Shown here piece by piece: positions 22,104-33,363 of a stretch of DNA of 64,000 bases. The stretch is from Panicum virgatum (taxonomy: Eukaryota > Streptophyta > Magnoliopsida > Poales > Poaceae). Position numbers and translations under genes: made by a program. Location of the stretch: positions 31,689,590 to 31,753,589 of the forward strand of contig NC_053153.1 in NCBI RefSeq assembly GCF_016808335.1, written 5' to 3'. Positions within the stretch are counted from its first letter, which is position 1. The number at the start of each line of letters is the position of its first letter. The notes under the pieces were generated by a model, which saw nothing but the letters and a program-made list of their open reading frames with translations, was not told where the DNA came from and did not search any database.

Positions 22104-23116
22104 TTTTTTTGCGAAGGGGCTAGAAGCCTTGGATCATTGATTAACCCGTGTCTTTTACAAGTAGCCCCTTGAAGAACGAAGAAAATACAACGCACACCGC
22201 AAAACACAATCTCCAGGGGCTAAAACTGACACAAAGGACCCTAACAAAAGTCGAATTTGAAACAAAGATCCCCAGGCCCTCTGCCCATCCCAGCATCCAC
22301 GAATCTTGCCGAGCCGCCGGAGTCGGAGAAGATCCGCTTCGTCCAGGAGAAGAGCCCAGCCAAAAACTCGAACGAGGCCTCCAGCTTTTTGAAGCTGCAT
22401 GAGAAGTAGACGTTGTCGTATATCGGCCGCCATCGTCCAATCCTTGGCCAAGCATCCAATCCGCCATCACTGGTGCAGACATCAGTGACCGGAAGGAGAA
22501 TCCGTCGCTGGCAGCAGAACTGCCAACCCGAAAGAAGAAACACACGGGGGAGCACACCAGATCCATGCCCAAAGATTCCACCCTTTCGCTGGAAAGGAGG
22601 AACAAGATCCACTCCGTCGCTTCAACAGCACCAGCAGGCACAGAAGCGCCAGCAGGACCAAACAACGGAAGGAAAAGAAGCCGCACACGATTCATCGATG
22701 CCAGTTTCGATCGACCAAAGGCGAACGAAGCCACCACCCACAAACCGCCGGCAAACCAAAAGAAGAGGTCCACTGACCTCCAGGAAGCTCCACCGAGAAA
22801 GGCAGTTGGACCGCCTTGAGATCCCGGGAAGATTTTTATTCTCCCCCGGAGCCGCGCCGTCACCGCCGCCACTCCCGGAAGCAAGCTGCGCCACCGTAAC
22901 CGACGACGAGCACCCTAACTACGCCTAGATCTAAACCTATCTAGACTAGTATGCACACCGGCGGTCAATTCCCCCCCTCCCCTACTTCTCTCGGCGCCGG
23001 AGTGGTCGCCGGAGAAGGAGGGGAGGAAGCGGAATCGGCCCCGGACGCGGTTTCACCTCCCTGTCGCCGCTCTCTCCTGTAGCACCTAGAAGGGACGGGA
23101 AAGGGAAGGAAAAGTT
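22104..23116 (-). mobile_element. Poly(A) retroposon of about 1 kb, no reverse transcriptase
   Basis: The segment is flanked by a perfect 15-bp direct repeat, AACAACCAAACAATT (22089-22103 and 23117-23131). On the minus strand it ends in a run of about seven to nine A residues abutting the repeat, the hallmark of target-primed retroposition. Just before the tail is a hairpin, AAGGGGCT/AGCCCCTT, with arms at 22114-22121 and 22163-22170. The body is GC-rich. Its longest minus ORF (22141-22884, 247 codons) has no recognisable domain, and two other long ORFs overlap it in other frames, which argues against real coding. It is either a non-autonomous LINE derivative or a retrocopied non-coding transcript. 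Confidence 0.75.
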
Positions 23117-23131
23117 AACAACCAAACAATT

Positions 23132-24090
23132 CGATTTCGATCCCGAACGAATAATGATTATGCACGCCAAGTTTTAATTCACTTTATTTCTTTCATACCA
23201 TACCTTTTCCATCCTGATTAAAATTTCGTTTCACATTTCTCAATGTTCAGAAACAATTAGTTCTCAAACTTATATTGACATTGGATAAAGGGGAAAAACT
23301 TTCGGAAATGCTAAGACATAGATGTCCGGATGGGGAAGAAAAATCGGATGCTACAACATATGTTTCAATAGTTGATCTTCGATGTTGCAACAATTATTTC
23401 CGCATGTTTCATGGTGAATATTGTATGAAACATTGTATATATTTCCGCGTGTGCATACGAGGAGATACAAATGCAGGACATTTGAGAAATAACTAAAGCT
23501 GTCTCCGTATGTTTGACAGATGTATATATGAGCATATATAAAACACAACAAGGAACTGATAAATTAATAACAAATAATTGAAAGAGTACACCTAGGGTTG
23601 ATATACATCTGGTTGTGTACTATGTCGTTGACCAAATTAATTAACATAGTTAACTGATGAGCTATCAAATTGACATGAAACCCTTTTACTTGACATTTTA
23701 AAGATGAGTTGAAATCAAAATTTGCAGCATATTCATGGCATTTAGGTTACTGAACATATTACATGGAAGCAACAAGTGTGTAATTAATTTTTATTGCATC
23801 CCCATATAATTCCTCTAGTAGGTGCCGCATCCAACTAATCATTTGAGGGTGCTCGATCTGTTGCAAAGTCCGATATCATCCAGACCTCTGCATTACTATT
23901 CGATCCAGAATGATAAATAGACCAAACATTGCTATTACTTTTTATAGTTTTTCATTAATGTTTCCCCTCATATAGCACCTTTGGAGTGGAATAATTATTT
24001 TTCCATTTCCTTCCTCTTTAGAAGACAGCTAGCAGGTATTAAAAAAAGTTTATTCAAATACTTATCTTCTCCTAAAGGCCATATATTTAA
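23132..24090. other. AT-rich intergenic sequence
   Basis: No gene is supported. ATGTTTCA/TGAAACAT-type motifs recur at about 23360-23440, but no element boundary was found. Confidence 0.3.
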
Positions 24091-24340
24091 AAGAGAAAAG
24101 TCCAGTTTACACCCTCGAATTATCATAAAAATCCAATTTTCAATCTTCAACTACAAAAACTGAATAACGAGGGTGATCCAACTGTCGAAACCATTTTAAA
24201 ACCATCTTTGAAACCAACCTAAGAGCCAAACTTGCCCGGTTTCGACAGTTGAACAATGCCTCTGTTATCTGATTTTGTAGTTGATGGTTGAAAATTAGAC
24301 TTTTTATGAAAGTTCGATGTTGTAAACTGGACTTTTTCTT
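24091..24340. mobile_element. Long-TIR foldback MITE
   Basis: A 250-bp segment folds back on itself. AGAAAAGTCCAGTTTACA on the left matches the inverse of TGTAAACTGGACTTTTTCTT on the right, and inverted similarity continues through CAACTACAAAA/TTTTGTAGTTG, giving arms of roughly 75 bp. No clear target duplication was found, so the superfamily (Mutator-like or other) is undecided. Confidence 0.6.
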
Positions 24341-24693
24341 ATCTAAAAATGAAGTGAGCAGAAGCGGGATATGTGTATGATGCCGGTTTAACAGGAGATT
24401 TTTTTTAGTGAAATAATGTTTCCTATGTACATTTGAGTGATGCAATTAAGTAGGAGTACATAAACACAAACATATGCATGTATGGTCCTAATATAAAATA
24501 GTACAGATCATCTTGTACTACAAAGTTGACCATACGTGCAAGGGGGTAAATTTGCAGGATTTATCTATCAGATTGATGTGGCACCGTTCCACTTGACATT
24601 AATTGTTAATATTGAACTTAAATCAAACTTTGCTGCTTAGACGTGGCTATTTGTTTAATCGATGACACTATTGATAGAAAATCTTGTGCGCTA
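24341..24693. other. AT-rich spacer
   Basis: Nothing recognisable lies between the foldback MITE and the Stowaway element. Confidence 0.3.
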
Positions 24694-24937
24694 CTCCCTC
24701 CATTTCAAATTGTGAGTCATTTTAGAGTCAAAATATTTTAAATTTGACCAAGTTTATACAATAAAGTACTAATACTTATAATACTAAATAAATATCGTTA
24801 GATTCTTCATTAAATACACTTTCATAGTATATCTATTCAGTGCTATAAATCTTTGAATTGTTTCTACAATTTTGGTCAAATAAAAATAGTTTGACTCTCC
24901 ACGAAGTTTGAATGACTTCAATTTTAAACGGTGGAAG
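24694..24937. mobile_element. Stowaway MITE
   Basis: A 244-bp AT-rich element starting CTCCCTCCATTTCAAATTGT and ending TTTTAAACGGTGGAAG, flanked by TA on both sides. The interior text AAATTTGACCAAGTTTATA is typical of a common grass Stowaway subfamily. Confidence 0.82.
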
Positions 24938-25360
24938 TACAAGCCAGCGTGTGTACAGTAAATTATTGCTGCATGGTGTTGTTATAACAGATTTAATAAT
25001 CGAACTTTGGGTTCTTATACACGAGTTAATTTGCATTTCGCCAATATGCACCTCAAAATAGGCTAATAGAACACTGCAAGGCTAAGCAACAACCGGAATA
25101 CATGATTAACCAAGACAGTCAGTTTTTTCTTTTCTTTTTGCAGCACTAGTTAGTAGGTATCTACACTATAAAGAACCGAAACAATTGAAAACATTTTCCA
25201 CCCAAAAAAACATCTCTGTAGCCCTCACAAAGGCCCCACTTGTCAGGTCTAGGATGGGAGAAAGTTTTCTGGAACAAGACAAAACTGTAAGCAGTAAAAT
25301 ACTCCTATCGTTTGGGCACTACTTTTTTCACCTCGAAAAAATCATACCCACCTATCTACT

Positions 25361-25855
25361 CACGCTATCAATCCCGCCCCTAAATCACGCATTCTTTTTT
25401 TTTCTCCTTTCCTTCCTTACGTTTCTCTTTCCTTGCATCATCCACTGCTTTCTCTCTAGTGCCCAGAAGACTTTCCTTTTTCCCACGCTATCAATCCTGC
25501 CCCCAAATCATGCATTTCTTTTTTTCTCCTTTCCTTCCTTGTGTTTCTCTTTGCTTGCATCGTCCACTATTACTTGCTCTCCGGCGCCCAAAAGACTTTT
25601 CTTTTTCCCACGCCATCAATCCCACCTCCAAATCACGCATTCCCTTTTTTTCTTCTTTCCTTCCATGCGTTTCTCTTTCCTTGCATCGTCCACTGTTGTC
25701 TCTCCGGCGCCCAAAAGACTTTCATGTTTCCCACGCTATCAATCCCGCCCCAAATGACGCATTCTTTTTTTCTCCTTTCCTTCCTTGTGTTTCTCTTTCG
25801 ATGCATCGTCCACTATTTTCTCTCTGTCGCTCAGAAGACTTTCCTTTTCTCATTG
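25361..25855. repeat. 123-125 bp minisatellite inside the Helitron
   Basis: Four head-to-tail units begin at 25361, 25484, 25609 and 25732, each starting CACGCTATCAATCC and containing CTTTCCTTGCATC and GCCCAAAAGACTTTC. The units code for overlapping hydrophobic ORFs that I regard as by-products of the repeat. Confidence 0.9.
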
Positions 25856-27000
25856 TTTCTGTCCAAGCCATGCACAACGTTGGCATCGGTCTAGGCCATT
25901 GAGGAGAGCTTGACATCGGTCTAGGACATTCAGACGAGAGCTATCTCGTAGGTGCTTGAGGCCCCGAGGCCACTTTAGCCGCTCTCCGAGATCAAGTCCT
26001 ACGAACCCCAGGGCTCGGTTGGAGGCGACTGCGGCGATGTCGGCCGGCCGGCCATTGCCTTTGCCAAGTTCTACTATATGTCAAGGTATTTTAATCACAA
26101 ACAGATCTTGGTTGTTTCCTTTGCCACTTCTTGATGCATTAGATTCTTGTAATTTCATTGTTTCTCTTGTATATACGCTTTATGCTACAGATATAGTTGG
26201 ATCCAAACAGTTTGTACCATCAAAAATTAGGTCCGTGATGCTGGGAGCAGCTCTGTAATCCAGGAATTTATGCCAAATTGACATGTGTTTATTCAATTTA
26301 ATTAGAACTCCAAATTTAGTATACAACTAATTTATTCTTTATTTGTAGCCTACTACAAAGGCGCTCTTCTGCAGCCAATATGGCTTAGCTTCCTTTAAGA
26401 TACACAGACCTTGCTCACTTCTAACGCTGCGGAGAGTGGTAAGATATTTGCTTTGTGCTTCTAGGACGAAGCACAAAGCAGATGCATTCTCATATTTCTC
26501 TCATTTTTTTCTTCTCAATTTTGCACGAGATGTATGGTCATGTGGTGTCGTTAATGGGTTGCACGAGATGTATGGTCATGTACATATGACATATATATAT
26601 ATATATATCAAAATTTTCATTTTATGGTAAATTTGAAGAGTTTTGTTACAATGATTGTAAAGTACCAATGGGTACTTTCAGGTACTTTTGCCTTGAAATT
26701 TTTTTTAGCCGTGACCAATGGAAGGTATTTACAAAAAATAAATTAAATGAGTATTCGGTTCCATTTTTTGGTACTTGAGCCCACATTTTTGTACCACAAG
26801 GTACTTTAGTGTCGGTACTTCTAGGTACTTACTATCTTGACCACCATGCGATTCTGTCAGATGGACGACTCTTACTTTTTTCAATCATTGTAAAAATTCT
26901 CAAATTTGAATGTGTTGAATATTGTATCCACAAAAACTAATGACAGATGTGGCTATAAATACACATTTTGTAACATAAATTTTTATTTGATTTTTTCAAA

Positions 27001-27030
27001 CACGTGCGTGTCGCACGTGCATATTACTAG
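27001..27030 (+). terminator. Helitron 3' terminal hairpin and CTAG end
   Basis: A 7-bp stem (27001-27007 with 27013-27019) and 5-nt loop, followed by ATATTACTAG after one base. In Helitrons this structure marks the end of rolling-circle strand transfer; bypassing it leads to capture of flanking DNA. Confidence 0.85.
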
Positions 27031-27057
27031 TAGTAAGTAACGTCAGAAGGAGGCACA

Positions 27058-28483
27058 TGTAAAAGTGCATCTAGGCCCCTGATTTGATTTTTACGATTAA
27101 TGACAATATAATCATTGCAACTAACATGTGCTTTGCAGCGGCAATCTTAAGTTAGTGCAATGATAGGCTTTCATGGTATTCTTGGCCCTCATTGTTATGG
27201 TTTTCATTGGGCTGGTACGAAGGATATGCGCGAAGATTAAGGATAAGCTTGTTCTAAGTGTTGTTTGGCGTTAAGAGATACTTAGAGAGTAGTTTATAAC
27301 TTTGTTTTTACTTTGGCCGTACTATAAAAGGGGCAAGGAGTAGTAGATTGACCTAGATAAGCCTAAAGTTAGGTGTGATGTACACCTGTGAAAATCTAGT
27401 ACTAGGTAGCTTAGATGAAGTCATGAGAAGTAAAGATATGAGTTAGGAACTCAAACAAATTGAATTGGACGAGTTTGCTTACCAACTCAATCGGTTGCCC
27501 TATGCTGCAGTTGCTTAGACTCCTTAATAGATCGATACATTCGCTCCTTCCAAAGAAGGCTGATCAAATTAGTCGGCTACTGTATTTAGTATTGCAGACC
27601 TCTCTGGATTGACAGAAAGGTTTGGTGATTGTGAAGAAGCTAAGACCGAATCAATCGGTCCCCTATAAGTGACCATTTGCCCTGTTTGAAAATGTCTGAC
27701 CTATTGATTCGGTTAGTGTATTTTTGCCTAGACCAACTGAATTGGTCAATGCTGCATGAGTAGCATAAAGGGCAACAGCTAGTTCTTTGAAGTGGCTCTA
27801 TATATGTTTGCTACAGGTCCAATGGAGGTCTCTTGGTATCAATAAGAAGCATTCATACTCATATTTGGTAGCCAAGGGCAAGTGAAGCACTAAACTGATT
27901 TGCAAAGTTCTTAATTTAAGATTAAGGACATCGTTAGTGCTTAGAGAGTAGCAAGTGTGCATCCATCTTTATTTTGGACTTGTGTAGGTCAAGTGAAGTT
28001 CTTTGCTCATTATTCTTGGTGATCACCATCACCTAGATGTCTTGGTGGTGGTGTTCTTGGTGAGCTCTCAAGAAGGAGTCCTGTGAAAAGCCCCAAGGGG
28101 GTGCTTGGTTTGGAATCTGCCAATCCGGAGTTGGAGAATGGATATCCACTAGAAAGCACTTGATCCTTGCGCAGATCAATGGGGAGTGATACCCTTGCGT
28201 GGGTTCGCCATCTATGACTATGGGAGACTACCGACTCTTCGATACCTCAGGGAAAATCGGTGTTCTAACAATCTCCTTACTTTCCGCAAATTTCAATTCC
28301 TAGAATTGCCATGCTAGTATAGGGTTGGAACTAGGTTGCAACACTTTGGAACGACTAGAATAATCGCACTTTCTAAGGTTTAGTCACATGGAGTGATTAG
28401 GATTCTGTGCAGATTTTAATAAATTCAAAAAGAAAATTTAGTTAGAGCCTAATTCACCCCTCTTAGGCATCATGATCCTTTCA
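27058..28483 (+). mobile_element. LTR (solo or fragment) of a SIRE/Maximus-like Copia element
   Basis: It starts TGTAAAAGTGCATCTAGGCC and ends AATTCACCCCTCTTAGGCAT...GATCCTTTCA, phrases characteristic of long Copia LTRs of the SIRE/Maximus lineage in grasses. A TATA box (ctataaaagggg) lies at about 27321-27332. No primer-binding site (GGTATCAGAGC) or internal region follows. I could not find a matching 5-bp duplication, so this is a solo LTR with a decayed TSD or a truncated piece. Confidence 0.6.
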
Positions 28484-28531
28484 ACATGAACGCTACAAAA
28501 TAGTTTTCCTAAATTAAATCAAAGCATCGGT

Positions 28532-28905
28532 CCACAAGGATAATTACCCTACTAGTCAATTATGAATGTATGTTGCTATGAATAAAGTTGGTATAAGTAT
28601 CATATACGTATAGTTGCCCGCACATTAATTTGTAGGGATCGGATCTACAAGATCGAGTTGTGCACGGATGGCTAAAGTTGATACTATTTATAAAGCACGA
28701 AAGATTTTCATCTCAATTTTTGGTTTGGTTCGTCTTATGTGTCATTGACAGTTGGACCTTAATCCATCCCGTATGCGAGTGGGATCAGCCCTACATCCAT
28801 GACTCGATCATGTAATCCCTATGATTAACATAAAGGTAACTATACATATCTGATACTTATACCAACTTTATCTGTAGCAAAACACGGATATAATTACCTA
28901 GTATC
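28532..28905. mobile_element. Foldback MITE with long inverted repeats
   Basis: The arm at 28573-28617 (ATAAAGTTGGTATAAGTATC inside) is the inverse of 28836-28880, with a few mismatches. Weaker inverted similarity extends outward (GTAATTA/TAATTAC). The loop of about 220 bp is non-coding. Outer limits are approximate and the superfamily is undecided. Confidence 0.6.
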
Positions 28906-28912
28906 GCCTAGT

Positions 28913-28950
28913 GGATATAGATATAGATATAGATATAGATATAGATATGA
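28913..28950. repeat. (GATATA)n microsatellite
   Basis: Six to seven hexamer units adjoining the foldback element. Confidence 0.92.
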
Positions 28951-28987
28951 TACCCTTATGCACTAGATCTAGCCGCAATTAGGGTTG

Positions 28988-30434
28988 GGGCTTTTAGTTC
29001 CTTGGTCCTAAAAAAGTTGATCTTAGTTTCTTGGCCCTTTTTCGATCGAACTTGGTTATCTGGCCCAAAGTGAATTTCGTTTTGATTTCTTGGTCCTTCT
29101 ATTAGTTTGACAACCTAATGGTGTTAAAGCAACATGAAATGATTCTTTTACCCCTGCTATCAAATGAGACACTATAGCAGCATACAGTAAAATCATACGA
29201 ACATTTTAATCAATAATCTACCAAAATAAGTTATAAATTTATTTTGAAGCATGAAATTATTTTCATACACACACAGAGACCATTTGAATTGCATATAAAT
29301 AATCCACAATTGCACACATACACAATAATTTCAAATCAAAGGATGAAACATGAGATAGGTTTAGGCATACATGAAAAAGGTGCACACCACAAGAGATGTC
29401 TAAGTTCACATTAACAAGTCAAGCAACATGCAGTACATGGCATCAAGTATGAGAACGTGCATATTTAAGATTAAAGGCCAAGTCTTCTTTTGCTTCTTGT
29501 ACTCATTGCAGGGCTAGTTGGTTATGTTTTTTTTTTTTTGCTTCTAGTACCATGGAGGGGCTGTCAACTGGCACTGATGAAGTCCTAACATCTTTAGTAC
29601 CTAGCCCTTTCTTCTTGTTTGTGGATTTGAACTTCTTTGTAATCTTCTTAGATTGTTCTATGTGTGAGGGATACTCGATGGAATCCGTTTTTGGCTGATT
29701 TGAGCCACTTCTTGGCCTACAAGGAATTCACTGTGTTCATAGCCGACAAATTTTAGGTGATGGAATGAAAACGATAATGCTAGACTCACCCTTTGACCAA
29801 GTCATTGTGGTCATCGTCTCTGTCAGACACCTGTGAAGCCTGGTCAGCATTTGCCTCGATTGTCAGGATAGGCTCGGCGCCTAGGCCCGCGGGGAGCTCG
29901 CTATAGCGCGGTCGATGCGCAGGCCCATGGCGCGCTTGCTAGCGCGGTAAGCGCCTGGCCCCATGGCGCACAGGCAGCCACGACCGGCGCCCAAGCCTGA
30001 GGACGAGATGGATCTGGTAGCGAAGGTGCATCCAGTCACGTGCCAACAAAAGTGGGTCTACTGGTTGGACTGGATCTGTTGCTGGAGGAAACTCCATCCT
30101 CCTCCACCCAAAACCATCACTGCTTGTGGGGAGGGGAGTCGGGCTGGATTTGTTGCTGGAGGAAACTCCATCCTCCTCCACCCAAAACCATCACTGCTTG
30201 CGGGGAGGGGAGTCGGGCTTACGGGGCTTGCTCGCTCCAAGTCCAAGGGGTAATGCGGGGGCTATTTTGGTCTTTTTGCACATGTTAGATCGAATTGGTA
30301 ATGGCGGGTCTAGACGGAACTAATAGAAAGGCCAATGATCAAACTGAAATTCAATTTTTGGCCAAATAACCAAGTTCAATTGAAAAGGTACTAAGAGACT
30401 AACCTCAACTTTTTTTAGACCAAGGAACTCGGCC
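28988..30434. mobile_element. Mutator-like element with ~120-bp terminal inverted repeats
   Basis: The left arm (28988-29107) and right arm (30318-30434) are inverted copies at roughly 80% identity; both contain GAACTTGGTTAT and TAAAAAAGTTGA. Such long TIRs suggest a Mutator-like element, but I found no matching 9-11 bp target duplication. A minus-strand coding-like stretch at about 29540-29700 is Lys/Thr/Ser-rich (KKITKKFKSTNKKK, then SSVPVDSPSM), reminiscent of a transposase C-terminus or a captured gene tail. The right third (about 29870-30250) is GC-rich and contains a tandem duplication. Confidence 0.6.
30072..30219. repeat. 74-bp tandem duplication
   Basis: Units 30072-30145 and 30146-30219 are nearly identical, differing at about two positions, and both contain GGAGGAAACTCCATCCTCCT. 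The near-identity implies a recent duplication inside the Mutator-like element. Confidence 0.9.
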
Positions 30435-30439
30435 GAGAC

Positions 30440-31639
30440 CTGCCGGGATCCGTGGGTAACAGGCCGGGGGGCGGCGCAAGAGGAGATGGAGGAAATTTGA
30501 ATTAGTTAATTAATTAAACACATCACGCAGCCGGCCAGGGGCGCGGTCTCGATCAGCAGAGCAGTATAGTAGTGTGTAATCATGGTCCTGGCAATGAAGT
30601 GCTGAGTCACCGGCACCTCACGCACTGAGCTCGTACGTACTACTGGTGATTAATTAATGAAACTGATAATGGGGCGGCACCTGATGCCAGCTAAGCTAAG
30701 CTACCCAGCCAGAGGCACAACAATATGTTGGCGAGCAAGTTGCTGGCCGCGTCCGTCCCCCCGGTGCAGTGGCCCGCACATGCGCATCCACCCCTCAGCT
30801 TAGCTCGCTCCTCGCTCCAAGATCCATCCATCTCGAAAAACAATTAGGAGACGAGCGATCGAGCAGCAGATCGAGAGAATATCTTCTACGCCGCGTCCCT
30901 TCGTTCGCTCACGCTGCGAAATCTCCCCGCGATCGTCTCGGCTCGGCGCGCGCGAGGCGGGCGGCCAGCTTGTTGAGCTCTACGCGCGCGTGCCTCCATG
31001 TGTGTTCCATCTTTTTTCTCTTAGCATCGGGGTGCACGTGCAGTGTGTTAACCTGATAACCCACTCGCCGTTGCTCTGATTTGATTTGCTACAAAAACTT
31101 AGTAACTTGCAACGAAACTAAAACACCACCAACAACCTAGAACTGACGACAGTGCTAGGTGTTATTTAGCCTCCTGAATTGAATTGTTTGAGTACTACTT
31201 CTCCCACTCTTTGTGCAAGTATTTCGATCTATAGCTTTACGTGTATTGTGTTGGAGCAAAGGATGAACATGGTTTGGTTTGCAACTGGTTTTACTAGTTT
31301 GGGCTTCATCTGGTTGGTCTTGGGTCTGGTAGGAATGGGCTAGCATTAGAAATAGTTTGATTTAGTTTGGTTTGAAGATAAAAACAGTTTGGACCAGTTT
31401 GATTGGGTATGAATGGTTCTCTTACAAACTTCTTCCACAAACTGGCTAACGCATCTAAGGGCTTGTGTGACTATGTCACCGTCCTCCTGAGGGCTCGTCG
31501 CCATCGCGGCCCTGTTCGTGGATTCGCCAGCGGCAGCGCAAGATGCTAGACATCCGGTCTACGTGGCTCGCCGGCCCGGCGCTACGTCCAATTTGTCGTC
31601 GCGGGCTGCCAACCGCCATGCTCAGAAGTGATTAGCTTA
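30440..31639. other. Unassigned intergenic sequence
   Basis: A GC-rich stretch (30740-30980) encodes a 95-codon plus ORF (30769-31056) with no recognisable domain. GGTTTGGTTT-type motifs at 31260-31420 recall hAT subterminal repeats, and similar motifs reappear at 32040-32210, but no terminus was found. Confidence 0.3.
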
Positions 31640-31971
31640 GGCCGTGTTTAGTTGCCTCCGTAAAGTTTTTGAAAAAACATCTTTTTACATTTGAAGTACT
31701 AAATATAGACTAATCACAAAAATAATTACAAAACTCGTCTGTAAATCGCGAGACGAATCTAATGAGCCTAATTAATCCGTCATTATAAGTTGTTTACTGT
31801 AGTATTACTGTAACAATTTAGTGTCTAATTACAGCCTAATTAGGTTCATACATGTTGTCGCGATTTACAGACAGCAGTCGCAATGTGTTTTTTATTTCGT
31901 CTAGATTTAAGTCTCCATACAGGTGCCGGAAAAAAAATTTGGAATTTTGATTTTTGGAACTAAACACGGCG
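31640..31971. mobile_element. Tourist-like MITE
   Basis: A 332-bp element with ends GGCCGTGTTTAGTT and AACTAAACACGGCG, flanked by TTA on both sides (31637-31639 and 31972-31974). Internal inverted motifs (TGTAAATCGCGAGACGAATC) and the phrase TACTGTAGTATTACTGTA are shared with the copy at 57057-57394. Confidence 0.9.
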
Positions 31972-31974
31972 TTA

Positions 31975-33023
31975 ACTGGACATCGGCAGCTGGATCGTGT
32001 ACACGCGTGCGTCTTTGCCCATGCATGCTAGTAGGGCTGTAGGCTTTGGTCACTGCGGTAGACCGGTAAAAACCATTTGAGAAGGCGGTTTGGTTTTGAT
32101 TAAGGTTAATGCATTGGCTTGGTTCGGTTCCCACGCATACGAAGTGGATTGGTGTGGTTCAATGGAGAGACAATTATTTATTTGGGGTGGGGTAGTTTCG
32201 GTTCAGTTTCTGGACCATTAGCAGGTTGCGGAGCACTCCATATATATAATTGCTTGTCTTCTTTCTCTCTCTCTCTTCCTTGACATTGATGAGAAGCACG
32301 GACAATAGAGCGGAGCAGGGAGATGCAGGAGGAGCAGCGGGAGCGCGTGCGAGAGGAGACGATCGTGCAGCAGCCCGGGCTGCACGTGTGCGGCGTACGC
32401 CCCCGTCAGGTCCTTGTCCCGCGCCGGAACGAACCATGCGATGCCTACACCGCCTCCAGATCCAAATATTCGATTTTTATTACATGTTGGTTCGTGCACG
32501 GGAAGAACATACAGTGTCGCTCCTTAATTCCTTTTTTGGGCGCTCGAGGTGACGCGACTGACGGTGAAGGCCTGATGCTGAAACTCTCCCTACTTTTTTG
32601 CTTGTGTGCATTCGTACGCACATTTCTTATTTTAATTTCTTTCCGCGATTGAAGTTGGGTTTATTCGTTCGTTATTAATTAATTTCAACCCCTGCTCTTA
32701 TTAATTAATTTCTTTCCCCCGTTTAGAGATTCTTGCTTTAGAAGCAAACTGGCTCCTGAATGTGGGAGCATCCTGAACTCCACAAATCTGGAGTGATGCT
32801 ACTCTACTTGCCTCTCGCCAGTCATCACGGATATTCAGCAGTCAGCGAAATGCAAAAAGGACAAAGCTGAAGCACAACTGCACGAGCCAACATGTAATAA
32901 AAATCGAATAATGGGTTTGGCGAAAATTTGAATCGACATCGTTGGTGCGCATAGCGGCTTAATTTGTGCGAAACTGGAGGCTACAAACCCAAGGTGTAGC
33001 CAACTGTATTCAAGAGCAACTTA
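31975..33023. other. Unassigned sequence
   Basis: No gene is supported. Overlapping ORFs on both strands at 32174-32652 cover the same GC-rich segment without domain signals. A CT microsatellite lies at 32262-32276. Confidence 0.3.
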
Positions 33024-33363
33024 AGGGGCTGTTTAGTTCCGGAAGCAAAAATTTTTGGATGTCAAATCGAGAGTTTGACCAGATGTCGGGAGAGCTTTTC
33101 GAACACTAATTAAAAAACTAATTTCAGAACTCACTTGGAAACCGCGAGACGAATTTTTTGAGGCCTTTGACCGCATCATTAGCACATGTGGGTTACTGTA
33201 GCACTTATGGCTAATCATGTACTAATTAGGCTCAAAAGATTCGTCTCGTCGTGTACATTCAAACTGTGTAATTAGTTTTATTATTTAATTACATTTAGTG
33301 CTTCATACATGTGTTCAAAGGGGAGGTGAAATTTTTTTGAAAATTTTTGGGAACAAAGTGTAC
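33024..33363. mobile_element. Tourist-like MITE, right end degraded
   Basis: The left end GGGGCTGTTTAGTTCCGGAA and the internal ACTGTAGCACTTATGGCTAA are typical of this group. The right end (TTTTTGGGAACAAAGTGTAC) has drifted. TTA occurs before and after. Confidence 0.7.

Larger units (their letters stand above)
25160..27030 (+). mobile_element. Non-autonomous Helitron
   Basis: The 1,871-bp element begins TCTACACTATAAAG, close to the grass Helitron 5' consensus TCTMTAYTA, and ends CTAG (27027-27030). A GC-rich hairpin, CACGTGC-GTGTC-GCACGTG (27001-27019), stops 11 nt before that end. It sits between A (25159) and T (27031) with no target duplication, exactly as Helitrons insert. There is no Rep/helicase ORF. 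Inside are a four-copy minisatellite and, at about 25990-26075, a short coding-like stretch (EIKSYEPQGSVGGDCG, then AFAKFYYMSR) followed by GTATTT, possibly a captured exon of unknown origin. Confidence 0.87.

Noticed and set aside
22141..22884. A 247-codon minus-strand ORF as a host gene.
   Set aside because: No recognisable domain, two long overlapping ORFs in other frames, and it lies inside a poly(A) retroposon.
25185..25902. Three overlapping hydrophobic ORFs as membrane proteins.
   Set aside because: They are translations of the same CT-rich minisatellite in three frames.
27058..28483. A true solo LTR with target duplication.
   Set aside because: The flanks GCACA and ACATG do not match, so it is reported only as an LTR or fragment.
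31260..32210. A larger hAT element suggested by GGTTTGGTTT motifs on both sides of the 31640 MITE.
   Set aside because: No terminal inverted repeats or 8-bp duplication could be located.
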